From Pleomorphomonas sp. T1.2MG-36 (GTDB lineage: Bacteria > Pseudomonadota > Alphaproteobacteria > Rhizobiales > Pleomorphomonadaceae): a stretch of DNA of 64,000 bases. The stretch covers positions 558,001 through 622,000 of the forward strand of contig NZ_CATNLY010000012.1 of the NCBI RefSeq assembly GCF_950100655.1, written 5' to 3'. The stretch's first letter is position 1. Each line of letters opens with the position of its first letter. A program made the position numbers and the translations under genes. Under the pieces are notes generated by a model. That model was not told the DNA's origin. It worked only from the letters and a program-made list of their open reading frames with translations, and did no database searches. Below, piece after piece: positions 45,241-55,444 of this stretch.

Positions 45241-45267
45241 GCCGTCCTCCCCGGCTTCGGCGGGCCG

Positions 45268-45293
45268 TCATGTCGGCTCATGGGCTGACATGA
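45268..45293. repeat. Inverted repeat upstream of the MBL-fold gene
   Basis: TCATGTC at 45268-45274 and GACATGA at 45287-45293 are perfect inverted complements around a 12-nt centre. It lies between the stop of the 139-aa gene and the MBL-fold start. It could be an operator or an mRNA hairpin; no T-tract is seen. Confidence 0.4.
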
Positions 45294-45349
45294 CTCCCCC
45301 GCACATCGCATGAATCGTCCTGACTCCCGATGACCCCGCATGGACTCCC

Positions 45350-45769
45350 TCATCCCGGTGTCCCCGTGCCGGCGCCCGGCGCCGTGAGCCAGCCGATCAA
45401 CCAGAAAAAGCCCCAGCCCAGGGCAAACATCGAAGCCAGCGACAAGGCGACGATCGTCACCATCGTCCAGACCAGGGCGCGGGGCATCACCGGTGCATCG
45501 GCATCGGGGACCGAGGCCAACACCCGGATCAGGTCAGCGCCCTCGTCGGGGTCGAAGACGAACGCTCCGGCCTGAAACCGGGCGCCAATCATGAAGCCGT
45601 CCGGACCCATCGTCCGAATGAGATCCTTCGACCGCCAGGAGACGATCGCCTGTCCCTCCGGAGCGAAGATGGCGAGCCCGTCGAGGGAAAGCTCCGCCCT
45701 CGCCGGCCGACGGCGGCCGTCGCCGTCCTCGAACTGTCCGTCAGCGGTCGCCCAAGCTGTCGTCGTCAT
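45350..45769 (-). CDS. Hypothetical protein with C-terminal membrane helix
   Basis: A 139-residue protein of unclear family. A beta-rich N-terminus (GQFEDGDGRRRPARAELSLD, then IVSWRSKDLIRT and GARFQAGAFVFDP) resembles the small beta-barrel domain that precedes some M48 metallopeptidases. A single hydrophobic helix follows at about residues 100-130. The ATG at 45769 is chosen because GGGAGA lies about 8 nt before it; a longer start at 45838 has none. It might be a truncated membrane M48-type protein or an independent small protein. Confidence 0.6.
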   Translation of the reverse strand: MTTTAWATADGQFEDGDGRRRPARAELSLDGLAIFAPEGQAIVSWRSKDLIRTMGPDGFMIGARFQAGAFVFDPDEGADLIRVLASVPDADAPVMPRALVWTMVTIVALSLASMFALGWGFFWLIGWLTAPGAGTGTPG

Positions 45770-45985
45770 GTCGCAGTCTCCCGACAACCGGCCGAATATG
45801 GCCGAGCCCTGCTTGCATTTCCACACGAACTGCCTCAAACCGATTCAAAATACAAAGTTCATGGAAAAGCCGTAGAGGTTCGCGAACTTGCGCGCTCAGA
45901 GGTCGGGTATACCGATGTCGGCGCAGCTATCGCGGTCGGTCTCGGCCGGCAGCCACCGTCCATCCGCCTGCACACGAGTTCGTCC

Positions 45986-47281
45986 TTGTCCAAGACCTTT
46001 GCCCCACTCGTCTCGCTCCTGGCCGGTGTCGCCTTCCTGCTGTGCGGAAACGCACTGCTGGGCACGATGATCCCGCTTCGCGGGCTCTACGAGCACTTCA
46101 CGCCGGTCATCATCGGCCTCATGGGCTCGTCCTACAATCTGGGCTTCGTGGTCGGCTGTCTCGCCTGCCCCTACCTGATCCTGAGAGCCGGCCATATCCG
46201 CGCCTATTCGACGCTGGTCTCGCTCGCCGCCGCCACCACGCTGGTCCATCCGATGGTCGTCGATCCGCTGGTCTGGATCGGCGCGCGCTCCATCACCGGC
46301 TTCTGTCTCGCCGGCCTCTACCTCATCATCGAAAGCTGGCTCAACGACCGCGCCACCAACGACAATCGCGGCCTCATCATGAGCGTCTACATCGTCGTCA
46401 ACTTCCTCACCACCACCGCCGGCCAGCTGATGATATTGCTGGCGCCCATCCAGCATTTCGAGCTGTTCGCCGCGGCGTCTCTCCTGGTGTCGCTTGCCGT
46501 CGTCCCCGTGGCGCTCACCACGTCGGCGCAGCCGGCGCCCATCGCCATCGTGCAGTTCCGGCCTCTTCGGCTTCTGAAAATGGCGCCGGTCGGCCTTGCC
46601 GGCACCTTCATGATCGGCGTCGCCAATGGCGCCTTCTGGTCCCTGGTCACCGTGTTTGCCATCGGGCGCGGCCTCTCGGCGAACGGAGCCGCGATTTTTC
46701 TCTCGATCGCCGTGGTTGGCGGCGCCTTGATGCAGTGGCCGGTGGGCAGGCTGTCGGATGCCCATGACCGACGCCTGGTGCTCGCCGGGGTGATGGTGCT
46801 GTCGGCGGGAGCCAGCCTTATGACTGTCCTGCTGCCGCTCGGCGGCACCGGCCTGTTCGTCATGGCCTTCCTGCTCGGCACCGTCGTGCTCACCAGCTAC
46901 TCGGTGGCCGCCGCCCACGCTTACGATCGGGCCGAGAAGTCCGCCTATGTCGAGATGGCGACAGGCGTTTTGCTTGCCAACGGCGTCGGGGCGGTGTTCG
47001 GGCCGCTGATTGCCTCCTTCGCCATGGAGAGCTGGGGCGACGGATCGCTGTTCGTGTTCATGGCCGTCGTGGAGCTGCTGCTTGCCGCGTTCATCGCGCT
47101 GCGTTGGCGTATCCGCCCCTCGCGGCCGGACGACCCGAAGGAAGCCTACGAACTCTACTCCACAGCCCCGGTCGGTGGCGCCATTCCGCCCGAGGCGCCG
47201 TCGCCGGACGATCCCATTCTTCAAACGCCGATCGTGCCGGCGCCCGAGCCCAAGGCGCAGGCGGAAGCGGACTCTCCCTAG
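45986..47281 (+). CDS. MFS transporter
   Basis: A 431-residue transporter with twelve predicted helices. The N-terminal half has SSYNLGFVVGCLACPYLILRAGHIRAY, the A-like loop, and ARSITGFCLAGLYLIIESWLNDRAT, typical of the YcaD/MFS group. The central loop has WPVGRLSDAHDRRLVL. The C-terminal 50 residues are proline-rich and cytosolic. Start appears to be TTG at 45986 with no clear ribosome site, so the exact start is not certain. Substrate is unknown. Confidence 0.87.
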   Translation: MSKTFAPLVSLLAGVAFLLCGNALLGTMIPLRGLYEHFTPVIIGLMGSSYNLGFVVGCLACPYLILRAGHIRAYSTLVSLAAATTLVHPMVVDPLVWIGARSITGFCLAGLYLIIESWLNDRATNDNRGLIMSVYIVVNFLTTTAGQLMILLAPIQHFELFAAASLLVSLAVVPVALTTSAQPAPIAIVQFRPLRLLKMAPVGLAGTFMIGVANGAFWSLVTVFAIGRGLSANGAAIFLSIAVVGGALMQWPVGRLSDAHDRRLVLAGVMVLSAGASLMTVLLPLGGTGLFVMAFLLGTVVLTSYSVAAAHAYDRAEKSAYVEMATGVLLANGVGAVFGPLIASFAMESWGDGSLFVFMAVVELLLAAFIALRWRIRPSRPDDPKEAYELYSTAPVGGAIPPEAPSPDDPILQTPIVPAPEPKAQAEADSP

Positions 47282-47403
47282 CTCGCCGAGGCTCCGGACG
47301 GAAATCCCGTCCGGTGCAATCGCATCCGAGCTGTCGGCCGCCGTCGACTTTTTGACCCGATGCGCCAACGGGCCTTGCCAAAGACCGGCGCCTGCCCCAA
47401 AGC

Positions 47404-48144
47404 ATGCCCATGGCAAGGATCCGTCTCGATCAGCTTCTCGTCGCCCGCGGCCTCGCGGACAGCCGCGCTCGCGCCCGCGACGCCATCTTGCGCGGCCACG
47501 TGACCGTGGCGGGGCGGGTGGCCGACAAGCCCGGCCTGACCGTCGACGAGGATGCCGAGCTTTCAGTTTCCGATCCCGCCGCCGCCTATGTCTCGCGCGC
47601 CGCCCTGAAGCTCGTCGCCGGTCTCGACCATTTCGGCTTTGCGGTCGACGGTCACGACTGTCTGGATATCGGTGCCTCGACCGGAGGCTTTACCGAAGTG
47701 CTGCTTCAGCGGGGCGCCTCCCGCGTCGTGGCGCTCGACGTCGGTCACGGCCAGTTGCATCCCCGCATTGCCGCCGACCCGCGCGTCATCAACATCGAAG
47801 GAATGAACGCGCGCGAACTCGCATCCACCGACCTGCCCTTTCGGCCGGAGGTGATCGTCTCCGACGTCTCGTTCATTTCGCTGACCTTGGCTTTGCCGCC
47901 GGCTCTGACGTTGACACGCCGGCCCGCGTTCGGCGTCTTTCTCGTCAAGCCACAGTTCGAGGCGGGCCGGCAGGCGATCGGCAAGGGGGGGCTCGTCGAC
48001 GAAGCGACCGGCCGGATCGCCGCCGAACGCGTGCGGACCTGGCTCGACGGCCGCGATGGCTGGCGCGTCCACGATCTCGTCCCGTCGCCCATTCTCGGCG
48101 GCGACGGCAACCATGAATACCTACTTGGAGCGAGCCTTGACTGA
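47404..48144 (+). CDS. tlyA: TlyA-family rRNA 2'-O-methyltransferase
   Basis: A 246-residue protein: N-terminal S4 RNA-binding domain (RIRLDQLLVARGLADSRARA, about 1-60) and an FtsJ-type Rossmann methyltransferase (DIGASTGGFTEVLLQRGA, ALDVGHGQL, SDVSFISLTLALPP). The KPQFEAGR motif carries the catalytic lysine. TlyA enzymes methylate 16S C1409 and/or 23S C1920. The downstream RNA methyltransferase overlaps it by 8 bp. In related genomes tlyA directly follows dxs; here dxs is about 15 kb away. Confidence 0.93.
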   Translation: MPMARIRLDQLLVARGLADSRARARDAILRGHVTVAGRVADKPGLTVDEDAELSVSDPAAAYVSRAALKLVAGLDHFGFAVDGHDCLDIGASTGGFTEVLLQRGASRVVALDVGHGQLHPRIAADPRVINIEGMNARELASTDLPFRPEVIVSDVSFISLTLALPPALTLTRRPAFGVFLVKPQFEAGRQAIGKGGLVDEATGRIAAERVRTWLDGRDGWRVHDLVPSPILGGDGNHEYLLGASLD

Positions 48145-49369
48145 ACTCGTGATCGACCGTCTCGGCCACCGCGGTGACGGTGTGGTCCTCCAGCCGGACG
48201 GCAAGTCGCTGTTCGTGCCTTACGCGCTGGCCGGCGAAACCGTCGATGTCGACCTCCAAGGGGGAACGGCGCGGCTCAACCGCGTCGTCGTCCCTTCGCC
48301 CGATCGCATCGAGGCCGCCTGTCGGCATTTCGGCACCTGCGGCGGCTGCATGCTGCAGCATGTCGCACCGGCGCCATATGGCGACTTCAAGCGGCGTCTG
48401 GTCATCGACGCGCTGGCCGATCGCGGCCTGACGCCCGAGGTCGGCGAAACGCGTCTCGTGCCGGCACAGTCCCGCCGCCGTGCGACATTCGCCGGCATCA
48501 TGGCCGGTCGACACCCGTTTGTCGGCTTCAACGAGCGGGCCAGCCACCGCCTCGTCAGCCTGGACGAGTGTCCGGTGATGAAGCCGGATATCCTCGCAGC
48601 GCTTCCAGCCCTGACGGCGCTGACAGGTCTCATCGCCCCTCGCAAGGGAGGGCTCGACCTCACGGTGACGCTGACCACCGGCGGCCTGGACGTATCGGTC
48701 GCCGGCATTGCCGCGCGCGACGTCGATCGGCTACGCCTGCCATTCATCGAGCTTGCGGCGCGCTTCGATCTCGCCCGTCTGTCGGCCGGCGGCGAGGCGA
48801 TCGTCGAACGCCGGGCCGCCACGATCAACATCGATGGCATCATGGTCACGCTGCCGCCTGGCGGCTTCCTGCAGGCTTCCGAGGAAGCCGAGGCGATCAT
48901 GGGCGAACTGGTGACAGCCGCCGTTCCGGCCAAGGCCAAGCGAGTTGCCGACCTTTATTCCGGCGTCGGCACCTTCGCGCTACGATTGGCCCGCCATGCC
49001 GAGGTACTGGCCCTCGAAGGTGAAGCCGGAGCCGTCGCGGCCCTCGACCGGGCCGCGCGCAGCATGACCGGTCGCCATCGGATCAGCGCCGAAAGGCGCG
49101 ACCTCGCGCGCCGGCCGCTGATCGACAAGGAGCTCGAGAAGATCGACGCCATCGTGTTCGACCCGCCGCGCGCCGGGGCCGCCGAGCAGAGCCAGTGGTT
49201 GTCGCGCTCGAAAGTGCCGACGATCGTCGCGGTGTCCTGCAATCCCGCCACGCTCGCCCGCGACCTCAGGACGCTGGTCGACGGCGGCTACCGCATCGAC
49301 ACCGTCACGCCGGTCGACCAGTTCCTCTGGTCCAGCCACGTCGAGGTGGTCGCTGCCCTCAGGCGATGA
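48137..49369 (+). CDS. RlmD/TrmA-type SAM-dependent 5-methyluridine RNA methyltransferase
   Basis: About 410 residues. An N-terminal TRAM-like domain is followed by the Fe-S cysteines CRHFGTCGGC (three of four; the last is in DECPVM). The SAM site is VADLYSGVGTFALRLA, the catalytic loop VAVSCNPATLARDL contains the nucleophilic Cys, and FDPPRAG is also seen. It makes m5U in 23S rRNA or tRNA. TTG at 48137 is chosen because GGAG lies 7 nt upstream; ATG 48113 lies inside tlyA with no better site. A strong terminator follows. Confidence 0.92.
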   Translation: MTELVIDRLGHRGDGVVLQPDGKSLFVPYALAGETVDVDLQGGTARLNRVVVPSPDRIEAACRHFGTCGGCMLQHVAPAPYGDFKRRLVIDALADRGLTPEVGETRLVPAQSRRRATFAGIMAGRHPFVGFNERASHRLVSLDECPVMKPDILAALPALTALTGLIAPRKGGLDLTVTLTTGGLDVSVAGIAARDVDRLRLPFIELAARFDLARLSAGGEAIVERRAATINIDGIMVTLPPGGFLQASEEAEAIMGELVTAAVPAKAKRVADLYSGVGTFALRLARHAEVLALEGEAGAVAALDRAARSMTGRHRISAERRDLARRPLIDKELEKIDAIVFDPPRAGAAEQSQWLSRSKVPTIVAVSCNPATLARDLRTLVDGGYRIDTVTPVDQFLWSSHVEVVAALRR

Positions 49370-49402
49370 GGTCGGCGGCAAGGACGAGGGGTCGCCATGC
49401 GA

Positions 49403-49435
49403 AAGGCCGGAGCGGTTCCCCGCTCCGGCCTTTTG
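49403..49435. terminator. Bidirectional intrinsic terminator
   Basis: AAGGCCGGAGCGG, loop TTCC, then the exact complement and TTTT on the plus strand; the minus strand ends in TTTC. The 13-bp perfect stem lies between the converging RNA methyltransferase (ends 49369) and alanine dehydrogenase (ends 49457) genes and can serve both. Confidence 0.85.
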
Positions 49436-49456
49436 ATGTCGCGACGGCTGCCTTAA

Positions 49457-50572
49457 TCAGGCGAGCGCCTTGGCCGGGTCGAGATAGGCGAAGCCGAGCG
49501 CATCGCTGACCGCCTTGTAGGTGATCTTGCCGGCATGGACGTTGAGGCCATGGGCGAGATGGATGTCATCCTGGCAAGCCCGCTTCCAGCCCTTGTTGGC
49601 CAGCGCCAGAGCGAAGGGCAGCGTCGCGTTGTTGAGCGCGAAGGTCGACGTACGGGCGACGCCGCCGGGCATGTTGGCGACGCAGTAATGAACGACGCCG
49701 CTCTCGATGTAAGTCGGATCCGAGTGCGTGGTGGCGCGCGACGTTTCCGAAGCGCCACCCTGATCGATGGCGACGTCGACGAAGGCCGAGCCCTTCTTCA
49801 TGGCAGCGATCAGTTCGCGGCTGATCAGCTTGGGCGTGCCGGCGCCCGGTACCAGAACCGTGGAAATGACGAGGTCGGCGCCGGTGACGAGGTCGGCCAC
49901 CGTGTCCTTGTTGGAATGGGCCGTCTTGATGCGAACGCCGAAGGTGGCGATGGCGCGACGCAGCGCGTCGATCGAGTTGTCGACCAGCGTCACGTCGGCG
50001 CCCATGCCGAGCGCGACGTGGGTGGCATTGGTCCCGGCCACGCCAGCGCCGAGAATGACCACCGTAGCCGGAGCAACGCCGGCAACGCCGCCGAGCAGGA
50101 TGCCCATGCCGCCAGCAGCGTTCTCAAGCGCGGCGGCACCAACCTGCGGCGCCATGCGGCCGGCCACTTCCGACATCGGGGCGAGCAGCGGCAGCGAGCC
50201 GTTGGGCGCCGTCACCGTCTCGTAGGCGATGCAGGTGGCGCCAGACTTCATGAGATCCTCGGCCTGTTCCGGATCGGGCGCGAGGTGGAGATAGGTGAAC
50301 AGCGTCTGTCCCTCGCGCAGCTTCTTGCGCTCGACGGCCAGCGGCTCCTTCACCTTGACGATCATATCGGCCGTGGCAAATATCTCATCGGGACCATCGA
50401 CGATGGCGGCGCCTGCCTTGACGTAGGCGGCATCGGCGATCCCGATCCCCGCGCCTGCGTTCTTCTCGATGATGACCTTGTGTCCGGCGGCGACGAGTTC
50501 GCGCACCGAGGAGGGCACGAGGCCGACGCGGTCCTCGTGGTCCTTGATTTCTTTCGGCGTACCGACAAGCAT
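49457..50572 (-). CDS. ald: Alanine dehydrogenase
   Basis: A 371-residue NAD-dependent enzyme interconverting alanine with pyruvate and ammonium. Start MLVGTPKEIKDHEDRVGLVP holds the substrate-site Arg and Lys region; FTYLHLAPD carries the catalytic His. The Rossmann motif is VVILGAGVAGTNA, and later VDVAIDQGG and HYCVANMPGGVARTS are conserved. ATG 50572 gives the exact family length and has a GGGGA stretch before it. Divergent from an Lrp/AsnC-type regulator, as with aldR in many bacteria. Confidence 0.96.
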   Translation of the reverse strand: MLVGTPKEIKDHEDRVGLVPSSVRELVAAGHKVIIEKNAGAGIGIADAAYVKAGAAIVDGPDEIFATADMIVKVKEPLAVERKKLREGQTLFTYLHLAPDPEQAEDLMKSGATCIAYETVTAPNGSLPLLAPMSEVAGRMAPQVGAAALENAAGGMGILLGGVAGVAPATVVILGAGVAGTNATHVALGMGADVTLVDNSIDALRRAIATFGVRIKTAHSNKDTVADLVTGADLVISTVLVPGAGTPKLISRELIAAMKKGSAFVDVAIDQGGASETSRATTHSDPTYIESGVVHYCVANMPGGVARTSTFALNNATLPFALALANKGWKRACQDDIHLAHGLNVHAGKITYKAVSDALGFAYLDPAKALA

Positions 50573-50634
50573 TTCGATAGTCCCCTGCTGGTTCTGCCGC
50601 CGGGTTGACTCCCGGCTTGGCAAGATGATGCATA

Positions 50635-50644
50635 TTTGGCCAAA
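50635..50644. promoter_or_regulatory. Palindrome in the ald/lrp divergent promoter
   Basis: TTTGGCCAAA, a perfect 10-bp palindrome, lies midway in the 167-bp space between ald and the Lrp-type gene, beside the AT-rich sequence GCATATTTGG. Lrp-type proteins often bind such AT-flanked dyads; this is a candidate AldR site. Confidence 0.45.
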
Positions 50645-50739
50645 CTTGGCGCAATTTCTTGCACAGATTCAGCAGACTATGGGCGGAAAACAGCATAAAA
50701 TTCTGCCATTCGCCCCTTGAAACGCAGGAAATTCAGCCC

Positions 50740-51198
50740 ATGCGCCTCGACGTGACGGATCGTGCGATCCTGACCGCCTTGCAAGACAATGCCCGACCGA
50801 CCAACGCCGAGCTCGCGGATCGGGTCCACCTCTCAGCCTCGGCCTGCTTGAGGCGCACACGCCTCCTTGAGGAAAGCGGCCTTATCGCCCGCTTCGTCGC
50901 CATTCTCGATCCTCGAATAGCCGGCGTACCCGGCACCGCCTACGTTTCCGTGACGCTCGACAGCCAGGGCCGCGCCTCGCTCGACAAGTTCGAGGCCGCC
51001 GTGCGCGCCATTCCCGAGATCACCGAGTGCTACCTTCTGGCCGGCCAGCACGACTATCTTCTGCGCGTCGTCTATCGCGATGCCGCCGACCTCGAACGCA
51101 TCCACAGCGAGATCCTGACGCCGCTGCCCGGCGTCGTACGCGTCCAGTCGCAGTTGACGCTCCGGACGGTCAAGCGCTCCACCAAGCTGCCGATCTGA
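50740..51198 (+). CDS. Lrp/AsnC-family regulator, probable activator of ald (AldR-like)
   Basis: A 152-residue regulator. The N-terminal helix-turn-helix contains TDRAILTALQDNARPTNAELADRVHLSAS and ends with SGLIARFVAILD (short cores only). The C-terminal RAM effector domain shows ITECYLLAGQHDYLLRVVY and the LTLRTVKRSTKLPI end. It probably senses alanine and activates the divergent ald gene. AGGA lies about 10 nt before the ATG at 50740. A palindrome lies in the shared promoter. Confidence 0.92.
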   Translation: MRLDVTDRAILTALQDNARPTNAELADRVHLSASACLRRTRLLEESGLIARFVAILDPRIAGVPGTAYVSVTLDSQGRASLDKFEAAVRAIPEITECYLLAGQHDYLLRVVYRDAADLERIHSEILTPLPGVVRVQSQLTLRTVKRSTKLPI

Positions 51199-51289
51199 AC
51201 GCTTCGCCTCAAAAGCGAAAGGCCCGGAACGGACATCGACCGTTCGGGTCGACGCTGTTCCGGGCCTGAGAAGGCGGATCGAGATCGTC

Positions 51290-53419
51290 TTACGCGGCCG
51301 TTACCTTTGTGAGGAAGCCGGCCACCAGATCCTCCAGCGCCTTGGTCTCGCGCTCGACCTCGGCGGCACTGTCCTTCACCGACAGCGCCGAGCGGGTGGT
51401 GGCATCGGCGGCGCTGGCCACGCGCTCGACGATGCCGAGCACCGAACCGGTGGCGGAGGCGGCGGCATGGACGTTGCCGCTGATCGAGGTGGTGGCCTCG
51501 CTCTGCTGGGCCATGGCGTCGGCCATGGCGACAGTGTAGCGATTGACGGTCGCCATGGTGTCGGTGATCGCCTGGATGGCTTCGGCCGCCTCTTCCGAAG
51601 AGGTCTGGATCGCGGCGATCTGGTGGGCGATTTCCTCGGTGGCCTTGGCGGTCTGGCCGGCGAGGTTCTTCACCTCGGAGGCGACCACGGCAAAGCCCTT
51701 GCCCGCTGCGCCGGCTCGTGCCGCCTCGATGGTGGCGTTGAGCGCCAGAAGATTGGTCTGGCCGGCGATCGACTGGATCAGCGTGACGATCTTGCCGATC
51801 TCCTCGGAAGCGACACGCAAGCCGCCGACCTTGGCGTTGGCGGCATTGGCGCCCTGGGTGGCGCTCTCGACCACGTCGCGGGCGGCGTTGACCTGGGTGC
51901 CCAGATTTCGGATCGAGGCGTCCAGTTCCTCGGCGGCGGCGGCAACCGAACCGACCGAGCCGGAGGCCGTCGACGAGGCATGCGAGGCCTCGCCGGTACG
52001 GACCGTCGTTTCCTCGGCGACCTGCGTCAAGTCGGCGGCGGTGGCTGTCATGTCGGCCATGCGGCGCGTGACGGCCTCGATGGTGTTGTGTACCTCGGCC
52101 CGGAACTCGATGACCAGACGATCGATCTCCTGCTGCCGCGCTTCACGCCGACGTCCTTCCTCGATCTGCTGCTCCTCAAGCCGCAACCGCTCGATGGCGG
52201 CAGCGCGGAACACGTCGACGGCTCGGGCAAGGTCGCCGATCTCGTCCTTACGATCCCGGCCCGACAGCTCGGTGTCCAGCTCGCCGGCGCCGAGACGGCG
52301 GACGTCGGAGGCCAGTGTCGCCAGGGGTCGTGTCAGGCGGCGTGTGAGCTGAACGGCGAGACCGCCGACCAGGAGCAGAACTGCGGCGGCGACCGCGATG
52401 AGGATCAACGTCAGGCGCTTCACCGGAGCCAGGGCCGCGCTGCGGTCATGCAGCGACAAGACCTGCCAGCCGGGACGAACCGGCGCCAGAGCCGCCAGCT
52501 CGACCACGCCGGGGTTGAGCTCGATCTCGAAGGCGGTGCCTTGCGGCGACTTGAGCAAGGGGTTGGCGGAGAGGTCCACCAGCATGTCGCCTTTCGCCGT
52601 CTGGCCGAAGGTAAAGCCCGCGCCCGTTCCGGACGAGATCAGGAAGGAACGGCCGGCCGCGCCGAGCCCCGTCTTGTCGGTCAGGGTCTTGGTGGCCTGG
52701 GCCATCTTGACCCGGAGGGCGACGACCGCGACGAAGCGGCCTTCCATAATCACCGGCGCGACGAAGTAGCCGCTGAGACCGACGGAGGTGGACGGGTCGG
52801 GCATGAAGCTTGTGAAGGCGGGCTTGAGGTCGGCCGGCTTGGCGCCGGGCGCGGGGATCATCGCCTTCACCACGTCGGCCAGCGCCGACTTGCCGGTGGC
52901 ATCGGCGATGCGACGGCCGAACAGATCGTCCTTCACGTAGGAATAGTAGGCACGGCCGCTGTCATCGAAGAGGACGAGATCGTCGAAACCGGTGTCGCTC
53001 AGGGCGGAGGCCACCGCCTTGTGGCCGATGGCGTGGTAGATGAAATAACGCTCCGAGGTGTCGTCCACCGCACCCATCTCTTCGCGATTCTGCGGGTTCG
53101 GGTTGGCGTCGACGAACACCTGGCGCAGCCGGGCGCCCGGATCGTCGTCCAGAAGCTGATTCCAGGCGCTCTTGAACTCGCGAGCCGACGCCTGCAAAGC
53201 GGAGGCGGATGCGACGGCGGCCGCCTGGCTGGAGAGGCTGTCGATCCAGGACTGAAGCGCGGCGGCGCGGGCACCGGCCGCCGTGACGATGGCCTCGCTC
53301 GAAAGGTCGGTGACCGTCTCTTCGGCCATCCGCTGCGTCGCAAACGTCAGGACGGCAGCGAGCGCCAAAGCGGACGCCAGCACGACGAAAACTATTCTCC
53401 CCGTGAACGATCTGAGCAT
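51290..53419 (-). CDS. Methyl-accepting chemotaxis protein
   Basis: A 709-residue chemoreceptor. Transmembrane helix about 7-27, a large periplasmic Cache-like sensor (about 30-320), second helix about 318-340, HAMP domain ([23 protein letters not shown]), then a cytoplasmic coiled-coil signalling domain. The tip reads [34 protein letters not shown] sequence (core [20 protein letters not shown]), which contacts CheA/CheW. No C-terminal CheR-binding pentapeptide is apparent. ATG at 53419 follows a GGGGACAGG site; the longer upstream frame has no recognisable domain. Confidence 0.93.
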   Translation of the reverse strand: MLRSFTGRIVFVVLASALALAAVLTFATQRMAEETVTDLSSEAIVTAAGARAAALQSWIDSLSSQAAAVASASALQASAREFKSAWNQLLDDDPGARLRQVFVDANPNPQNREEMGAVDDTSERYFIYHAIGHKAVASALSDTGFDDLVLFDDSGRAYYSYVKDDLFGRRIADATGKSALADVVKAMIPAPGAKPADLKPAFTSFMPDPSTSVGLSGYFVAPVIMEGRFVAVVALRVKMAQATKTLTDKTGLGAAGRSFLISSGTGAGFTFGQTAKGDMLVDLSANPLLKSPQGTAFEIELNPGVVELAALAPVRPGWQVLSLHDRSAALAPVKRLTLILIAVAAAVLLLVGGLAVQLTRRLTRPLATLASDVRRLGAGELDTELSGRDRKDEIGDLARAVDVFRAAAIERLRLEEQQIEEGRRREARQQEIDRLVIEFRAEVHNTIEAVTRRMADMTATAADLTQVAEETTVRTGEASHASSTASGSVGSVAAAAEELDASIRNLGTQVNAARDVVESATQGANAANAKVGGLRVASEEIGKIVTLIQSIAGQTNLLALNATIEAARAGAAGKGFAVVASEVKNLAGQTAKATEEIAHQIAAIQTSSEEAAEAIQAITDTMATVNRYTVAMADAMAQQSEATTSISGNVHAAASATGSVLGIVERVASAADATTRSALSVKDSAAEVERETKALEDLVAGFLTKVTAA

Positions 53420-53641
53420 ACCTGTCCCCGCGAATACTGGCGCGGGACCGCCGGTTTCTGCGACACCGAGGCCGGAATGACACCACCAAGGCGCCATCCG
53501 GAATCGGCTGACCGGCCCGGCTTTCGCCGACACCTGCTCCCGCCACGAATGATACTTTCGTATGAGTTTGTGCGCGGTCGCGCGTAAACAGGCCGTAAAG
53601 CGAATACGAAGAATTCGCGATATCCCAGGGAAAAGCATTCG

Positions 53642-54169
53642 CTATATGCGATCTTCCCAAGGACCTGCCAGTGGCAGTTCGAGCCGGTGCACGACGTGTT
53701 GCCGCTCACCGAAAATCTGCGGCCCGCCGGTCTTGACCCACCTGAAACCCAGGCGTTCCCAGAAGACACGCGCCCTTTCGTTGCCATCGAGGACGCCAAG
53801 CAGCAGGCGCGTCGCTCCGCGCGCCCGAGCGAGGCGTTTCACCTCGTCGACGATCGCCGGGCCCAAGCCTTGGCCGCGTGCGGTGGGCACCAGAAGGAGC
53901 AAGCCGAGATAGGCATCGCCTCTCTCGGGGTAGCCGAATGCCAGATCGCCAATGGCGACAAGGTCTCCCGCGTTGCCAAGGACGCCGAACTTCAGCGGTG
54001 TTTCATCACCCGTCGGCGGTCGATCCTCGAAGAACGCGCGCGCGGCCACCTCCGGCGTCAGGCCGCTTTCGAGGAGGAGATAATCAGCGGCCTCACGATA
54101 GACGGCCTCGACAGCTGCGAAATCGTCTGCCGGATGCAGCGCAGCAAGACTGGCCGGGGACGAAATCAT
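53642..54169 (-). CDS. GNAT acetyltransferase
   Basis: A 175-residue GNAT-fold acetyltransferase. The central sheet VAIGDLAFGYPERGDAYLGLLLLVP precedes the acetyl-CoA loop ARGQGLGPAIVDEVKRLA (R/Q-x-x-G-x-G/A), and the final helix NERARVFWERLGFRWVK is typical. Its ATG lies 9 bp after the aroC stop, so it is probably co-transcribed with aroC. Substrate unknown. Confidence 0.9.
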   Translation of the reverse strand: MISSPASLAALHPADDFAAVEAVYREAADYLLLESGLTPEVAARAFFEDRPPTGDETPLKFGVLGNAGDLVAIGDLAFGYPERGDAYLGLLLLVPTARGQGLGPAIVDEVKRLARARGATRLLLGVLDGNERARVFWERLGFRWVKTGGPQIFGERQHVVHRLELPLAGPWEDRI

Positions 54170-54178
54170 GCCGACATG

Positions 54179-55297
54179 TCAGCGCAACGGAAATGCGATG
54201 GCGCCGTCGCGACCGGTCTGGGCACGGTGGCGCAGCTTGTGGTCGGCTAGGACCAGGGCCATCATCGCCTCGCCCACGGGAACCGCGCGAATGCCGACGC
54301 AGGGGTCGTGGCGTCCGCGCGTCATCACGTCGACATCCTCGCCGGCTGCCGATACCGAGCGACGATCGGTCAGAATGGATGAGGTGGGCTTGACGGCGAA
54401 GCGGGCCACCACCGGCTGGCCGGTGGAGATGCCGCCGAGAACGCCGCCAGCATGGTTCGAAGCGTGCAGGATGGCGCCGTCGTTGCCCATGCGCATCTCG
54501 TCGGCATTCTCCTCGCCGGTGAGTTCGGCGGCGGCGAATCCCTCACCGATCTCGACGCCCTTCACCGCGTTGATCGACATCAGCGCCGAGGCGAGGTCCT
54601 GGTCGAGCTTGCCGTAGATCGGCGCGCCCCAGCCGGGCGGCACGCCCTCGGCCACCAGTTCCACCACCGCGCCGACCGACGATCCGGCCTTGCGCACGCG
54701 ATCGAGGTAGGCCTCGAAACGCGGCACGGCTTCGCGGTCAGGGCAGAAGAACGGATTGTCGTCGACCGCGCTCCAGTCCCAGTTGGCACGATCGATCTTT
54801 TCCGTGCCGATCTGAACGAGAGCGCCACGGATGGTGACGCCATCGATCACCCTGCGGGCAACGGCGCCGGCGGCGACGCGCGCCGCCGTCTCGCGCGCCG
54901 AAGAGCGGCCGCCGCCGCGATAGTCGCGAACTCCATACTTCAGATCATAGGCGACGTCGGCATGGCCGGGCCGGTACTTGTCGCGAATGTCGCCGTAATC
55001 CTTGGACCGTTGGTCGGTGTTGCGGATGAGGAGAGAGATGGGCGTCCCGGTGGTCACCGGACCGCCGGTGCGGTCGTCCTCGAACACGCCCGAGAGTATC
55101 TCGACGAGATCATCCTCGCGCCGTTGCGTCACGAAGCGCGACTGGCCGGGTTTGCGCCGGTCGAGAAAGGTCTGGATGAACTCGGCCGTCAGCGGCAATC
55201 CCGGAGGGCAACCGTCGACGACGACGCCCAATGCAGGGCCGTGGCTCTCGCCCCAGGTGGTGATGCGGAAGAGATGTCCGAAGCTGTTGTGCGACAT
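54179..55297 (-). CDS. aroC: Chorismate synthase
   Basis: A 372-residue FMN-dependent enzyme forming chorismate from EPSP, last step of the shikimate pathway. Signatures: [20 protein letters not shown] at the N-terminus, the [14 protein letters not shown] stretch, [21 protein letters not shown] (core quoted) and the [10 protein letters not shown] and [15 protein letters not shown] motifs at the C-terminus. Complete length. Followed closely by a GNAT gene; upstream is the divergent rnhB. Confidence 0.97.
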   Translation of the reverse strand: MSHNSFGHLFRITTWGESHGPALGVVVDGCPPGLPLTAEFIQTFLDRRKPGQSRFVTQRREDDLVEILSGVFEDDRTGGPVTTGTPISLLIRNTDQRSKDYGDIRDKYRPGHADVAYDLKYGVRDYRGGGRSSARETAARVAAGAVARRVIDGVTIRGALVQIGTEKIDRANWDWSAVDDNPFFCPDREAVPRFEAYLDRVRKAGSSVGAVVELVAEGVPPGWGAPIYGKLDQDLASALMSINAVKGVEIGEGFAAAELTGEENADEMRMGNDGAILHASNHAGGVLGGISTGQPVVARFAVKPTSSILTDRRSVSAAGEDVDVMTRGRHDPCVGIRAVPVGEAMMALVLADHKLRHRAQTGRDGAIAFPLR

Positions 55298-55444
55298 CGG
55301 TTTGCCTGAAATTGAAGAGCGGCGGCAGCCGCGACAGTCTGGGATTTCTCTTATGGGGCGCGGAAGCCGACGTCAAATGGCGGCAGCGGCGCCAATCTGC
55401 CGTATCATGGCCCAAACACCGATTCGCCGTCCCGATCCGAGCCC

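Noticed and set aside
51220..51267. Inverted repeat AGGCCCGGAAC / GTTCCGGGCCT after the Lrp-type gene as a terminator
   Set aside because: Arms are 26 nt apart and no T-tract follows, so it is only a weak candidate and was not listed.
51467..53587. Plus-strand frame of about 700 codons
   Set aside because: Antisense to the chemoreceptor gene and rich in Gly/His/Arg without homology.
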